DNA from: Gammaproteobacteria bacterium
GTDB lineage: Bacteria; Pseudomonadota; Gammaproteobacteria; Pseudomonadales; Azotimanducaceae
DNA length: 13,755 nucleotides
Direction of reading: 5' to 3'
Assembly: GCA_026706425.1 (NCBI GenBank)
Contig: JAPOYW010000159.1
Coordinates: 1-13,755, forward strand
Position 1 is the stretch's first letter. The number at the start of each line of letters is the position of its first letter. Made by a program: the position numbers and the translations under genes. The notes below the pieces were generated by a model. It worked only from the letters and a program-made list of their open reading frames with translations. It ran no database searches and was not told the DNA's origin. Below, piece after piece: positions 6,332-13,336 of the stretch.

Positions 6332-8662
6332 ATGCTTGACGAGAGACGGAAAGAGAACCTCACACAGGAACAGTTCACGGTCGACGCTGCGCTGTTGCGT
6401 GAGCTAGGGGAGAGGTTGATCGGCAGGGCGCATATCGCTTTGGCCGAGTTGGTCAAGAACTCATTCGACGCCGACGCGCACACGTGCCGGATCGACTTGG
6501 AAGACGACCGCATCGTCGTGTCCGACGATGGTCACGGGATCTCGCCGGACGAGTTTCTGAAGTACTGGATGCGAATCGGGACGACCCACAAGGTCGACTC
6601 GCGCCAGTCGCGTCACCTAGGTAGACCCATGACGGGTTCCAAGGGACTCGGGCGGTTGTCGGTCCAATTCCTGGCGGACGAGATGGAGCTGGAGAGCAGT
6701 TGCGCGGCCGACCCCGGGAGCATGCTCTATGCGTACGTCGACTGGCGGAGCATTCGTGTGGGGGCGGACTTGCACACGGTTGAGGTGGGCTGGGAGACGA
6801 TTTCAGAGCGCTCGACCTACGCGGACGGCTCCGGCGTGGGAACGCGGATAACGCTGACGGGGTTAAGAACTGAGTGGGACGAAGCTGCCATCGAGGGGCT
6901 GGGGAAGGACGTATGGATGTTGCGTTCGCCGTTCCGCACCGGGAGGGGGAAGACGAAAGGTCGAACCGCTCTGGACTTCTACGTGGAACTTGAGGCACCG
7001 GAGATTTCGAGCGCGAGAGAACGCTTTGACAAGCTGCACGACGCGCTGTTCGAGAATTGGAAGGCGCGAATCACCGGGGTCCTGCAGGACGGTCGGCGGC
7101 CGAGGAACGGAAGCGAAGCGAAGGTCGTAGTGGAATTTGCGCCTGACTACCCGGAAGGCGTCGATGGGGCTAGGACGTTCCGAGAGACGGTGAGTTTCCC
7201 CGTGATTCGCAAAGAGGAGGAGTCGGCGGACGGCGAAGACAAGGCGGTGGAGGACTCGGACGGCGCGGGGGAAGAGGCGGCGAACAAGGCCGCACTCGAC
7301 AAGGCCCGGTTCACGATACTGGTGTTCAAACCCGAAGGACGCCAGTCCGGGTTGTCGGTTGGCGAGATGCGCGACTACCTGAGGACGTACGGGGGCGTGT
7401 CGGTGTATGACGCGGGCTTTCGGCTTCCGTACTACGGGTCTCAAGACCTTAGCGGTCATGATTGGCTGAACGTCGGAGTCGACCAAGGGCGGCGGTTGAA
7501 TGCATCGGAACTCCTGCCTGAGAGGTTCCGGATCGCGGGCCGGTATCTGCTCGATCTACCAAACCCGGGTCGGATTTTCGGGGCGGTCGACGTTGACACC
7601 AACCATGAACACCGCGTCGTTTCGGCACGGGAAAGCGGTGGGGGCTGGCTTCAAATCCAGCCGGGCCGGGATCGACTGGCACCGAACGAATCGTTCGAGC
7701 AACTACGCAACCTCGTGCGGTTCGGGCTCGACTTGTATGCGAATCGTTACCGAGCGGTTGCCGACGACGAAGCTCAGAAACAACACGCGAAGGAGCCCCC
7801 GCCGAGGGCGCTGGGGACTGCCCTCGCGACGTTGCAGCGGTACAAGCCCGAGATGCCGGACGCCGCCTATCGTGAGGTAAGGCGAGATATAGTGCGGGCA
7901 CGTCGGGCCGTCGAGACCCAGTCCGGGGCGATTGACAGCCGGGCCGCGCTCCTCGGCCCGTTGGCTACGGCTGGCATGGCGGCGTTGGCAATGAACCACG
8001 AGCTGACGAACGACGCGGCGTTACTGGACGAGTTGACCGATCTCCTGGAGGCCCTGTCCGAGTCTCAGCCCTCGGAAACGGTCACGGAAGCCATCAGGTC
8101 ACTGAAGACATACAAGACTCATTTCAACGCGTATCGGGGATTGTTCGCACCCCTGGCGGATGCGGACGAACGCGTGGCGACCGAGCGTCTGACGGTGGAA
8201 TCCGTCGTCGGCCAGGTTGTGCGGTCGTTGCGGTCTAGGCTTGCAGGGGTGGCGTTCGGAACAAGCGCGATCCCGAGGGACCTTCGTTTCCCGGTGGGAG
8301 CGTTCGCCGAGTGGAGCGCTGTATTGCAGAACATGATGTTCAACGCGTGGAACGCGATGCTGGAGTCGGATGTTCGGGTCATCCGTTTCGACGGATCCCA
8401 AGCGGACGCGCGCCGACAATACCTGCGTGTGAGTGATACAGGGTCCGGGTTGACGATGTCAATCGAAGAGACGGGCATTCTGTTCGAGGCATTCGAACGC
8501 CGAGGCTCGGTTAGCCCGGCCAATCGTTCCATCGCGATAGGCGGTCAGGGACTGGGGCTTGCCATCGTCAGGATGATCGCGAGCAGCAGAGGAGCCGAAG
8601 TGGGGTTCGTGAGACCGCCCAGCGGGTTCTCGACGGCCATTCAACTGTCGTGGAGGACGTGA
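6332..8662 (+). CDS. Dual GHKL protein: Hsp90/MORC-like ATPase plus histidine-kinase core
   Basis: A 776-residue soluble protein with two GHKL ATP-binding modules. The first has N-box ELVKNSFDAD (39-48), G1 DDGHGIS (65-71) and G2 GSKGLGRLS (102-110), as in Hsp90/MutL/MORC-type ATPases. A transducer-like middle follows, holding VYDAGFRLPYYG (358-369) and an acidic insert (about 294-324). The C-terminal third is kinase-like: H-box AGMAALAMNHELTND with H556, N-box LQNMMFNAWNAM (N671), G1 SDTGSGL (D702) and G2 GGQGLGLAIV (737-746). No membrane segment or signal peptide is seen. The ATG at 6332 is preferred because few residues then precede the conserved FTVDAALLRELGERL; ATG 6278 or TTG 6272 would add 18 or 20 residues. 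Ribosome sites are poor at all three. The stop lies 2 bp before the receiver gene, so H556 may pass phosphate to that protein; this is inference. Codons are rich in G-ending forms. Confidence 0.85.
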   Translation: MLDERRKENLTQEQFTVDAALLRELGERLIGRAHIALAELVKNSFDADAHTCRIDLEDDRIVVSDDGHGISPDEFLKYWMRIGTTHKVDSRQSRHLGRPMTGSKGLGRLSVQFLADEMELESSCAADPGSMLYAYVDWRSIRVGADLHTVEVGWETISERSTYADGSGVGTRITLTGLRTEWDEAAIEGLGKDVWMLRSPFRTGRGKTKGRTALDFYVELEAPEISSARERFDKLHDALFENWKARITGVLQDGRRPRNGSEAKVVVEFAPDYPEGVDGARTFRETVSFPVIRKEEESADGEDKAVEDSDGAGEEAANKAALDKARFTILVFKPEGRQSGLSVGEMRDYLRTYGGVSVYDAGFRLPYYGSQDLSGHDWLNVGVDQGRRLNASELLPERFRIAGRYLLDLPNPGRIFGAVDVDTNHEHRVVSARESGGGWLQIQPGRDRLAPNESFEQLRNLVRFGLDLYANRYRAVADDEAQKQHAKEPPPRALGTALATLQRYKPEMPDAAYREVRRDIVRARRAVETQSGAIDSRAALLGPLATAGMAALAMNHELTNDAALLDELTDLLEALSESQPSETVTEAIRSLKTYKTHFNAYRGLFAPLADADERVATERLTVESVVGQVVRSLRSRLAGVAFGTSAIPRDLRFPVGAFAEWSAVLQNMMFNAWNAMLESDVRVIRFDGSQADARRQYLRVSDTGSGLTMSIEETGILFEAFERRGSVSPANRSIAIGGQGLGLAIVRMIASSRGAEVGFVRPPSGFSTAIQLSWRT
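8652..8656 (+). promoter_or_regulatory. ribosome binding site of the receiver gene
   Basis: GGAGG lies 8 nt before the ATG at 8665 and inside the last codons of the kinase gene. It decides for this ATG over the in-frame GTG at 8650, and suggests coupled translation. Confidence 0.7.
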
Positions 8663-8664
8663 CA

Positions 8665-9909
8665 ATGAGGATTCTGGTTTGCGACGACAAGCCCTCGCAA
8701 TGCGACCGGACGATGCAGGCGATCGGCGAGAGGGGCGAGGTCACGCCGCTGGCAGGCGTTGGAATGAAGGAGGCATTGAAGGGGCTGTTCGAAGGCATCT
8801 CGCAGCTTCTGAACGGAAACGGGAAGTCCGACCAGTGGGAATGTCCCGCCGAGTTCAGGGACTACGACGTGGCGATAGTGGACAACGACCTCACCGTCCT
8901 TGAGTTGGAGGGGGCGAGACTGACGGCGGAGACAATAATCGGGTATCTGCGGGCGTTTACGGAGATCCCGTACATCGTGTCGCTGAACAAGAATCTCCAT
9001 GTCGACTTCGACTTGAGGTACCTGTTCGGAGACTATCAGTCGCTCGCCGACTTGGCCCTGAACACGAAACACCTGCGAAACGGCCGGCTTTGGGAAGCCG
9101 AAGCGACGGAGGAGTTCTCTCCTTGGTACTGGCCGCGGTTGGCGGAAGCGGCGGATAGGCGTCGCGAACAGGTGCGATTCCTTGAGAGTCGGTTCGAAGA
9201 GCCCGTGTGGAAGGCGATGGGTTTCCCGGTGGAGGCGGAGGAGTACTTGTCGCTTCGCGCGAAGTCGCCATTGTCGTCGACGGGACTCGACGCGCGTGAA
9301 GCGTCCTTTGCGGTCTTTTTTGAAGGGAGTCGGACGTTGCCGCCGTCCGAAATTGAAAAGCTGAAGGATCTGGCGTTGAAAAAGGCTGACTTCGCGAGGA
9401 AGGCGGTTCGGCGGATCACGGCGTATGAGGTCGATCGGTGGTTGAGGCGGGATGTGCTGGGCACGCAGGACGTGCTGATCGACCTAGCCCATCTGGTTGC
9501 TCAGATGCCCTTTCTGCTTGGAGGGAAGGCGGGCGATCTCGGTTGCTGGAACGAGGTGATCGCGTGTAGAGAGCGCCCATTCGGATTGGATGGCCCGCTG
9601 TTCGAGGCGCATCTAGAGCCAGCGCGTTTCGAACACTGGATGTGGGTGCCGGGGCCGTGCTTCTGGTGGCCAGCGCTAAAGGCGAACGAGGTCCTTACGG
9701 AACGCTTCTTCGAAGCGGAGGGCGACTGGCCGGATGCTGTCTTTTGCGAGGACGCATCGCGGTTCGTGAGCGTGACGGTGGATGCGGACGCTGAGTCGCT
9801 CAAGGAATTCCAGGCGGAGATCGAGGGCTCGTGGGCGAGGCGCTACATTGTTGAAGCGGGGGAATACTTGTACTCGCCGCGCAGCCGTATCCTTGGCGGC
9901 GTAACGTGA
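8665..9909 (+). CDS. Receiver-domain protein with unrecognised C-terminal output region
   Basis: A 414-residue protein. Residues 1-120 look like a CheY-like receiver: MRILVCDDKPSQC gives the acidic pair D7-D8, YDVAIVDNDL gives D73 as the likely phospho-acceptor, S106 fits the Thr/Ser switch position and K109 the conserved lysine. An unusually long, Gly/Asn-containing stretch (about 33-62) sits between the first helix and the D73 strand. Residues 121-414 match no output domain that I know: no helix-turn-helix, AAA+, GGDEF/EAL or HD motif was seen. That part has a helical charged region (about 145-265) and a Trp/aromatic-rich patch at 325-335 (WMWVPGPCFWW). The start follows a good GGAGG site and lies 2 bp after the kinase stop; the 205-aa gene starts 3 bp after its own stop. 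A partner for the upstream kinase is the simplest reading. The output activity is unknown. Confidence 0.8.
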   Translation: MRILVCDDKPSQCDRTMQAIGERGEVTPLAGVGMKEALKGLFEGISQLLNGNGKSDQWECPAEFRDYDVAIVDNDLTVLELEGARLTAETIIGYLRAFTEIPYIVSLNKNLHVDFDLRYLFGDYQSLADLALNTKHLRNGRLWEAEATEEFSPWYWPRLAEAADRRREQVRFLESRFEEPVWKAMGFPVEAEEYLSLRAKSPLSSTGLDAREASFAVFFEGSRTLPPSEIEKLKDLALKKADFARKAVRRITAYEVDRWLRRDVLGTQDVLIDLAHLVAQMPFLLGGKAGDLGCWNEVIACRERPFGLDGPLFEAHLEPARFEHWMWVPGPCFWWPALKANEVLTERFFEAEGDWPDAVFCEDASRFVSVTVDADAESLKEFQAEIEGSWARRYIVEAGEYLYSPRSRILGGVT

Positions 9910-9912
9910 CTG

Positions 9913-10530
9913 ATGAGTGTATCGGTCGATGAACTGCTCCTGGCGTATGCGCGACTTGGTTTGCAGCACTGGGCGAACGAGTCACCGCGTGTCAAGGCGC
10001 GCGCACGGACGATACGAGTTGCTATAGCGACGCAACAGGCGGCGGCGGAGAATGCGGTGACGAATCCGTTTCGGCCGCTCTCGGCGAACGGCAATCCCAT
10101 GCAGCTGATACCGATGCCGTGCAAGCAGAATCGCGTGTACGCAGCGTTCTTTGCACCTTGGGTGGGGAGGACCGGACCTGCCGGGTTGTCATTCGACTTG
10201 GTGGTTCTCTCGCAGCAAGGGCCCCCGTTCGCGTTTCGGTTCGAACCAGGGTCCCATTACCCCGTGACGCCTCACGGGTACGACCATGTGCAGATGGAAG
10301 AGACGCTAGGTCAACGGCGAGTGCCGCTTGCCGGCGCGGTCACGCCTCTGCCGACGAGATATCCCGCGTTTCCGATCCCGAGCAAAGACCCGGTGACCAG
10401 GTTCTTGGCCATGGCGGTAGCGATGCACGGTTACCCGACCGGTGTTGACAACGTGTTGCAAGCCGCGTTCCAAGGGAACGCGAACAAGCGAAAGACGTAC
10501 CTAGAAATCACCAAAGCGATCCTAGCGTAG
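9913..10530 (+). CDS. Unknown 205-aa protein, third gene of the GHKL/receiver operon
   Basis: I do not recognise this protein. Residues 5-48 look helical and basic (HWANESPRVKARARTIR). The middle (about 60-145) looks beta-rich, with VYAAFFAPWVGR, LSFDLVVLSQQ, FAFRFEPGSHYP and GYDHVQMEE. The end holds a Pro-rich turn (TRYPAFPIPSKDPVT), a short hydrophobic helix (RFLAMAVAMHGY) and a basic tail. No signal peptide, membrane span, Walker motif, HNH or clear PD-(D/E)XK pattern is visible. It begins 3 bp after the receiver gene stop with only a weak ribosome site, so it is probably translated by coupling and works with the two proteins before it. It ends 17 bp before the convergent methyltransferase stop. 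An effector or adaptor role in the system is a guess from position. Confidence 0.7.
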   Translation: MSVSVDELLLAYARLGLQHWANESPRVKARARTIRVAIATQQAAAENAVTNPFRPLSANGNPMQLIPMPCKQNRVYAAFFAPWVGRTGPAGLSFDLVVLSQQGPPFAFRFEPGSHYPVTPHGYDHVQMEETLGQRRVPLAGAVTPLPTRYPAFPIPSKDPVTRFLAMAVAMHGYPTGVDNVLQAAFQGNANKRKTYLEITKAILA

Positions 10531-10547
10531 GAGAGTACGCGCTGGGT

Positions 10548-12014
10548 CTAGATCCTGATCATGGCCAGAAAGCGTCGGTAACAGCGCGTGTAACGGCCTT
10601 TGATCTTCGGCGCGACCGGCGCCAATGCCTTGGCGAGCTTGCCGTCTCGAAGTCGATCGTAGACGTCTTCAATGTCTAGTGAGTGGGAGAAGACGGCATA
10701 GACACCATGCGAAGGGATGGCGCCGGTGTGGTCGACGGCTACTCTGGGTGATTTGGCGATCTCGGGTATCAGCAGTTTTGGGCGGCACCACGCGGTCGGT
10801 AACACCTTGTCAATCGTGCGATACCAGACCGCACCGTTGCGAACGATGTACCGGGCCCGAAGTTGGTCTGAGAATCGTCCTAGCCGAGCGGCCAACAGTG
10901 GGTAGTCGTCGATCTCGATGATGTCTCCCCAGTCGTCGAACGGCGATACGACACGCCGCCCGCACGACCTGACGTCGCCCTGACGTATTTCTTGGGCGTC
11001 GATCCAAGGATGCAGCAGTTCCGGCTCGACATCGGCTTCTTCGGGTTGGAGGACGAAAGCAGGCGTGATACCGAGCGCGGGGCCGACGCGGATCGTACAA
11101 CCGAGTTCGGCAAGCGTCTTGCCGCAGACCCGCCGCCGCGTTCTCGGGCGTCGCGGTGTCGCGAGCGGGGTCGCGGTGAGGATTTCTGGATGGACGTAGA
11201 CGTCTCGGTCGAAGATGTCCTTGGGGTTGCCGGCCGGCTCGGTGTCGATTTCGAGGAAGGACTGCCAGTGTGAGCGGAAGTCGTCACCATAGACGGTGTA
11301 GCGCCACCGGTCGGAGCAGACGAAAGCGCACCGACCACGTGCGTGGAGGAGTTCGAAGGAACGGTGCAGGAACGGTAGGTAGAGGTCGCCCCGGGCGATG
11401 GTTCGGGGCAGTTTCGCGGAGTAGGCTGCTGCAATGGAATCCGGAAGTTTGGACCACCTGATGTAGGGCGGATTGCCAACGATGTGCGAAAACGGGGTAG
11501 TGGGCAGGTCGGCGAGCAGAAAGTCCCCGGTCTTGACCCATGCACGGGCACAGGCATGGGCGGTGGCCTGGTGGATGCCCGAGGCCTTCATCGCAGCGAC
11601 GACTCGCGAGCGTGCCTTGTTTGCCTCTGCCGGTACCAACTCGTAGGCTAGTACGCGTTCCCTAAGGGTGTCGATGCGGAGGGGAATGCCTCGTCGCCGG
11701 AAAGAGGCGGCGAGACGCTTGACCACTTCGACGAGGAAAGCGCCGTCGCCGGCACCCGGTTCGAGGAGTCGGGAGGCGGCGAGATCGGCGTCGTGCGTCC
11801 ATCCCACACGGTCTAGGAGGCGGGCCACGAGGCCGGGACGCGTGTAGACACCACAGGATCCGTGCAGTGCCGTAACGGCGGTGTCGCAGTCGTCAGACGA
11901 TGTGCCGGATTGAATGCCCGCCGGCGGTGGCGAAAGATGTGGCGACTGGTTTTGGCCGTCCACAGCGTGGATGGAGGTGTCCTCTATGGTGGTGTCGGGC
12001 TTGTACGCTGGCAT
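10548..12014 (-). CDS. Eco57I/TaqI-like N6-adenine DNA methyltransferase
   Basis: A 488-residue class I methyltransferase that would put a methyl group on N6 of adenine in a specific DNA site. Motif I is LLEPGAGDGAFL (83-94), binding S-adenosylmethionine. The catalytic motif IV is NPPY (181-184, in HIVGNPPYIRWSKL), typical of the gamma-type TaqI/Eco57I group. VYTRPGLVARLLDRV (56-70) is the motif X-like entry. Residues about 300-488 would carry target recognition, with WYRTIDKV and LLIPEIAKSPRVAVDH like other family members. The first 50 residues are polar and poorly conserved in type, so the start is uncertain: ATG 12014 has no clear ribosome site, and GTG 11963 is an alternative. With ATG 12014 the gene overlaps the divergent cytosine methyltransferase by 29 bp. 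No nuclease domain is fused. Codons end mostly in C, unlike the opposing operon. Confidence 0.9.
   Translation of the reverse strand: MPAYKPDTTIEDTSIHAVDGQNQSPHLSPPPAGIQSGTSSDDCDTAVTALHGSCGVYTRPGLVARLLDRVGWTHDADLAASRLLEPGAGDGAFLVEVVKRLAASFRRRGIPLRIDTLRERVLAYELVPAEANKARSRVVAAMKASGIHQATAHACARAWVKTGDFLLADLPTTPFSHIVGNPPYIRWSKLPDSIAAAYSAKLPRTIARGDLYLPFLHRSFELLHARGRCAFVCSDRWRYTVYGDDFRSHWQSFLEIDTEPAGNPKDIFDRDVYVHPEILTATPLATPRRPRTRRRVCGKTLAELGCTIRVGPALGITPAFVLQPEEADVEPELLHPWIDAQEIRQGDVRSCGRRVVSPFDDWGDIIEIDDYPLLAARLGRFSDQLRARYIVRNGAVWYRTIDKVLPTAWCRPKLLIPEIAKSPRVAVDHTGAIPSHGVYAVFSHSLDIEDVYDRLRDGKLAKALAPVAPKIKGRYTRCYRRFLAMIRI
11910..11938 (+). promoter_or_regulatory. possible promoter of the cytosine methyltransferase gene
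   Basis: TTGAAT (11910-11915) and AAAGAT (11933-11938) are spaced by 17 bp, with 4/6 and 3/6 matches to the sigma-70 boxes. The leader to ATG 11986 would be about 40 nt. The promoter would lie inside the 5' end of the opposing adenine methyltransferase gene. Confidence 0.25.
11973..11978 (+). promoter_or_regulatory. ribosome binding site of the cytosine methyltransferase gene
   Basis: GGAGGT stands 7 nt before ATG 11986. It selects this start, which also begins right at motif I, over the in-frame ATGs at 11914 and 11971. Confidence 0.75.
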
Positions 12015-13110
12015 CGGCGGGTTCGAACTGGGCTTTCAGCGCTCAGGACATCAGACCGTTCTGATGAGCGAAATCGACCCGGACGCCGGTAGAGTCATCC
12101 GAGACCGTTTCGCCGATGTCGTTCTGGACGCGGACGTGGTCAAGCTCGCAGCGTTGCCGGAGGAGACCGAAGTGGTGACAGCAGGCTTTCCCTGCCAGGA
12201 TCTGTCCATGGCTGGCAAGAAGGAGGGGTTGGAAGGCAAGAAATCGCAAGTCGTCGAGGCGTTGTTCAGGCTGCTTAAGGATAGGCCAGTGCCGTGGGTA
12301 GTGTTGGAAAACGTGTACTTCATGCTGCACCTCGCGCGCGGGGCCGCTATGGCGTACGTGTTGTCGCGGCTTGAAACACTGGGCTACCACTGGGCTTCGC
12401 GCGTAGTCGACAGTCGAGCGTTCGGACTACCGCAACGGCGTCGACGAGTGTACATCGTCGCCGCGCTCACCGGCGACCCGCGGGATGTATTGCTTGCGGA
12501 CGACACGCCGGGGAAGGTCTGGCCGACGGTGGATTTGGACCGTCCGGTAGGGTTCTTCTGGACGGAGGGCCGTTCCGGGCACGGATTGACTTCGGACGCC
12601 GTGCCACCGCTGAAGACGGGGTCCGGCGTCGGGATCCCATCGCCCCCGGCGGTTCTGCTGCCGAGCGGTCGGGTCGTTACGCCGCCGATAGAGGCGGTGG
12701 AGCGTTTTCAGGGGTTTCCGCCACGATGGACGTCTGCCCTGAGGACAGTGAGGCACGGGCGAGACCGTTGGCGCCTTGTGGGCAATGCGGTGTCCGTGCC
12801 GGTCGCGGAGTGGATCGGAGGGCGTTTAGAGACTCCGGGCAGCTACGACTCCAGCAACGACATTGCGATCGCTGAGGGAGCACCTTGGCCCAGGGCGGCC
12901 TGGTGCATGGGCGCAGAGCGTATGGTGTCCAATGCCTCGGAGCAGCCCTTGGAAAAGCGACGAGGGCGGCTGTCCGCGTTTGGTACGGAACAGTGGCCGG
13001 ATCTGTCGCGTAGGGCATTGACTGGTTTCGTGCGGCGGGCGCACGAGGGAAATCTCCGATATCCAAACGGGTTCCTTGAGGCCCTTGAGGCGCACCTCAA
13101 GTGGGTGTGA
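11986..13110 (+). CDS. DNA cytosine-C5 methyltransferase
   Basis: A 374-residue C5-cytosine methyltransferase with all main motifs in order. Motif I is GLYAGIGGFELGF (5-17). Motif IV is GFPCQDLS (67-74), with catalytic C70. ENV of motif VI is at 108-110, QRRRRVYIVA of motif VIII at 150-159, PIEAVERFQGFPPRW of motif IX at 234-248 and RWRLVGNAVSVPVAEWI of motif X at 261-277. The target-recognition stretch between VIII and IX (about 160-233) is short. After motif X comes an extension of about 95 residues with ALTGFVRRAHEGNLRYPNGF, which resembles a tail I recall from one subgroup of these enzymes. The start follows a strong GGAGGT. The gene faces the adenine methyltransferase head to head. No Vsr-type or restriction nuclease gene follows before the convergent hsdM. 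Recognition sequence unknown. Confidence 0.93.
   Translation: MVVSGLYAGIGGFELGFQRSGHQTVLMSEIDPDAGRVIRDRFADVVLDADVVKLAALPEETEVVTAGFPCQDLSMAGKKEGLEGKKSQVVEALFRLLKDRPVPWVVLENVYFMLHLARGAAMAYVLSRLETLGYHWASRVVDSRAFGLPQRRRRVYIVAALTGDPRDVLLADDTPGKVWPTVDLDRPVGFFWTEGRSGHGLTSDAVPPLKTGSGVGIPSPPAVLLPSGRVVTPPIEAVERFQGFPPRWTSALRTVRHGRDRWRLVGNAVSVPVAEWIGGRLETPGSYDSSNDIAIAEGAPWPRAAWCMGAERMVSNASEQPLEKRRGRLSAFGTEQWPDLSRRALTGFVRRAHEGNLRYPNGFLEALEAHLKWV
12049..12066. promoter_or_regulatory. 7-bp inverted repeat upstream of the adenine methyltransferase start
   Basis: CATCAGA (12049-12055), spacer CCGT, TCTGATG (12060-12066) is a perfect dyad, 34 bp before ATG 12014 on the minus strand and inside the cytosine methyltransferase coding region. 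It could be an operator site, but no controller protein gene is present and chance is quite possible. Confidence 0.25.
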
Positions 13111-13223
13111 AATCTGATGCGTTTGCCGAAGGCTCGCCCGCCGTTGGTCGAGAGGGGTTCAAGGTGGTTCGCCTTAAGAACGCCGATCAGCCGTGGCGCC
13201 AGAGCGGGCGGTCGATGCCGTAG
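13107..13223 (+). CDS. possible 38-aa ORF overlapping the methyltransferase stop, perhaps a gene remnant
   Basis: A GTG at 13107 overlaps the methyltransferase TGA as GTGA, the usual form of coupled translation. The frame reads 38 residues (MKSDAFAEGSPAVGREG, then FKVVRLKNADQPWRQSGRSMP) to a TAG at 13221. The same frame stays open another 26 codons after that stop. The composition looks protein-like, yet no family is recognised. It may be the start of a decayed downstream gene, a real small protein, or chance. Low confidence. Confidence 0.2.
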   Translation: MKSDAFAEGSPAVGREGFKVVRLKNADQPWRQSGRSMP

Positions 13224-13298
13224 CACGGCCCCGGGGCGTGGCGGAAGGTGCCCTCCGCATTGTTGGCGAAACGGAAACCGGAAAGAGTTGGCGTCCGC

Positions 13299-13333
13299 GA
13301 TTGACCGCTCAACCCGGCCTGTTGATTGACCGC
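13299..13333. repeat. 10-bp direct repeat between the convergent genes
   Basis: GATTGACCGC occurs at 13299-13308 and 13324-13333, start-to-start 25 bp, just before the hsdM stop. The rest of 13224-13336 shows no gene or T-tailed terminator; an imperfect GC palindrome sits at 13224-13240. Short repeats here could mark a deletion scar, but chance is possible. Confidence 0.35.
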
Positions 13334-13336
13334 GTG

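Noticed and set aside
6332..13110. Identity as BREX, DISARM or Detocs
   Set aside because: No PglZ, BrxC, helicase, PLD nuclease or nucleosidase-like component is visible. Only the adenine methyltransferase, or the kinase-receiver pairing, is shared in general type.
13224..13240. Imperfect GC palindrome CACGGCCCCGGGGCGTG as terminator
   Set aside because: The inner loop is too small, one pair is mismatched, and no T-tract follows on either strand.
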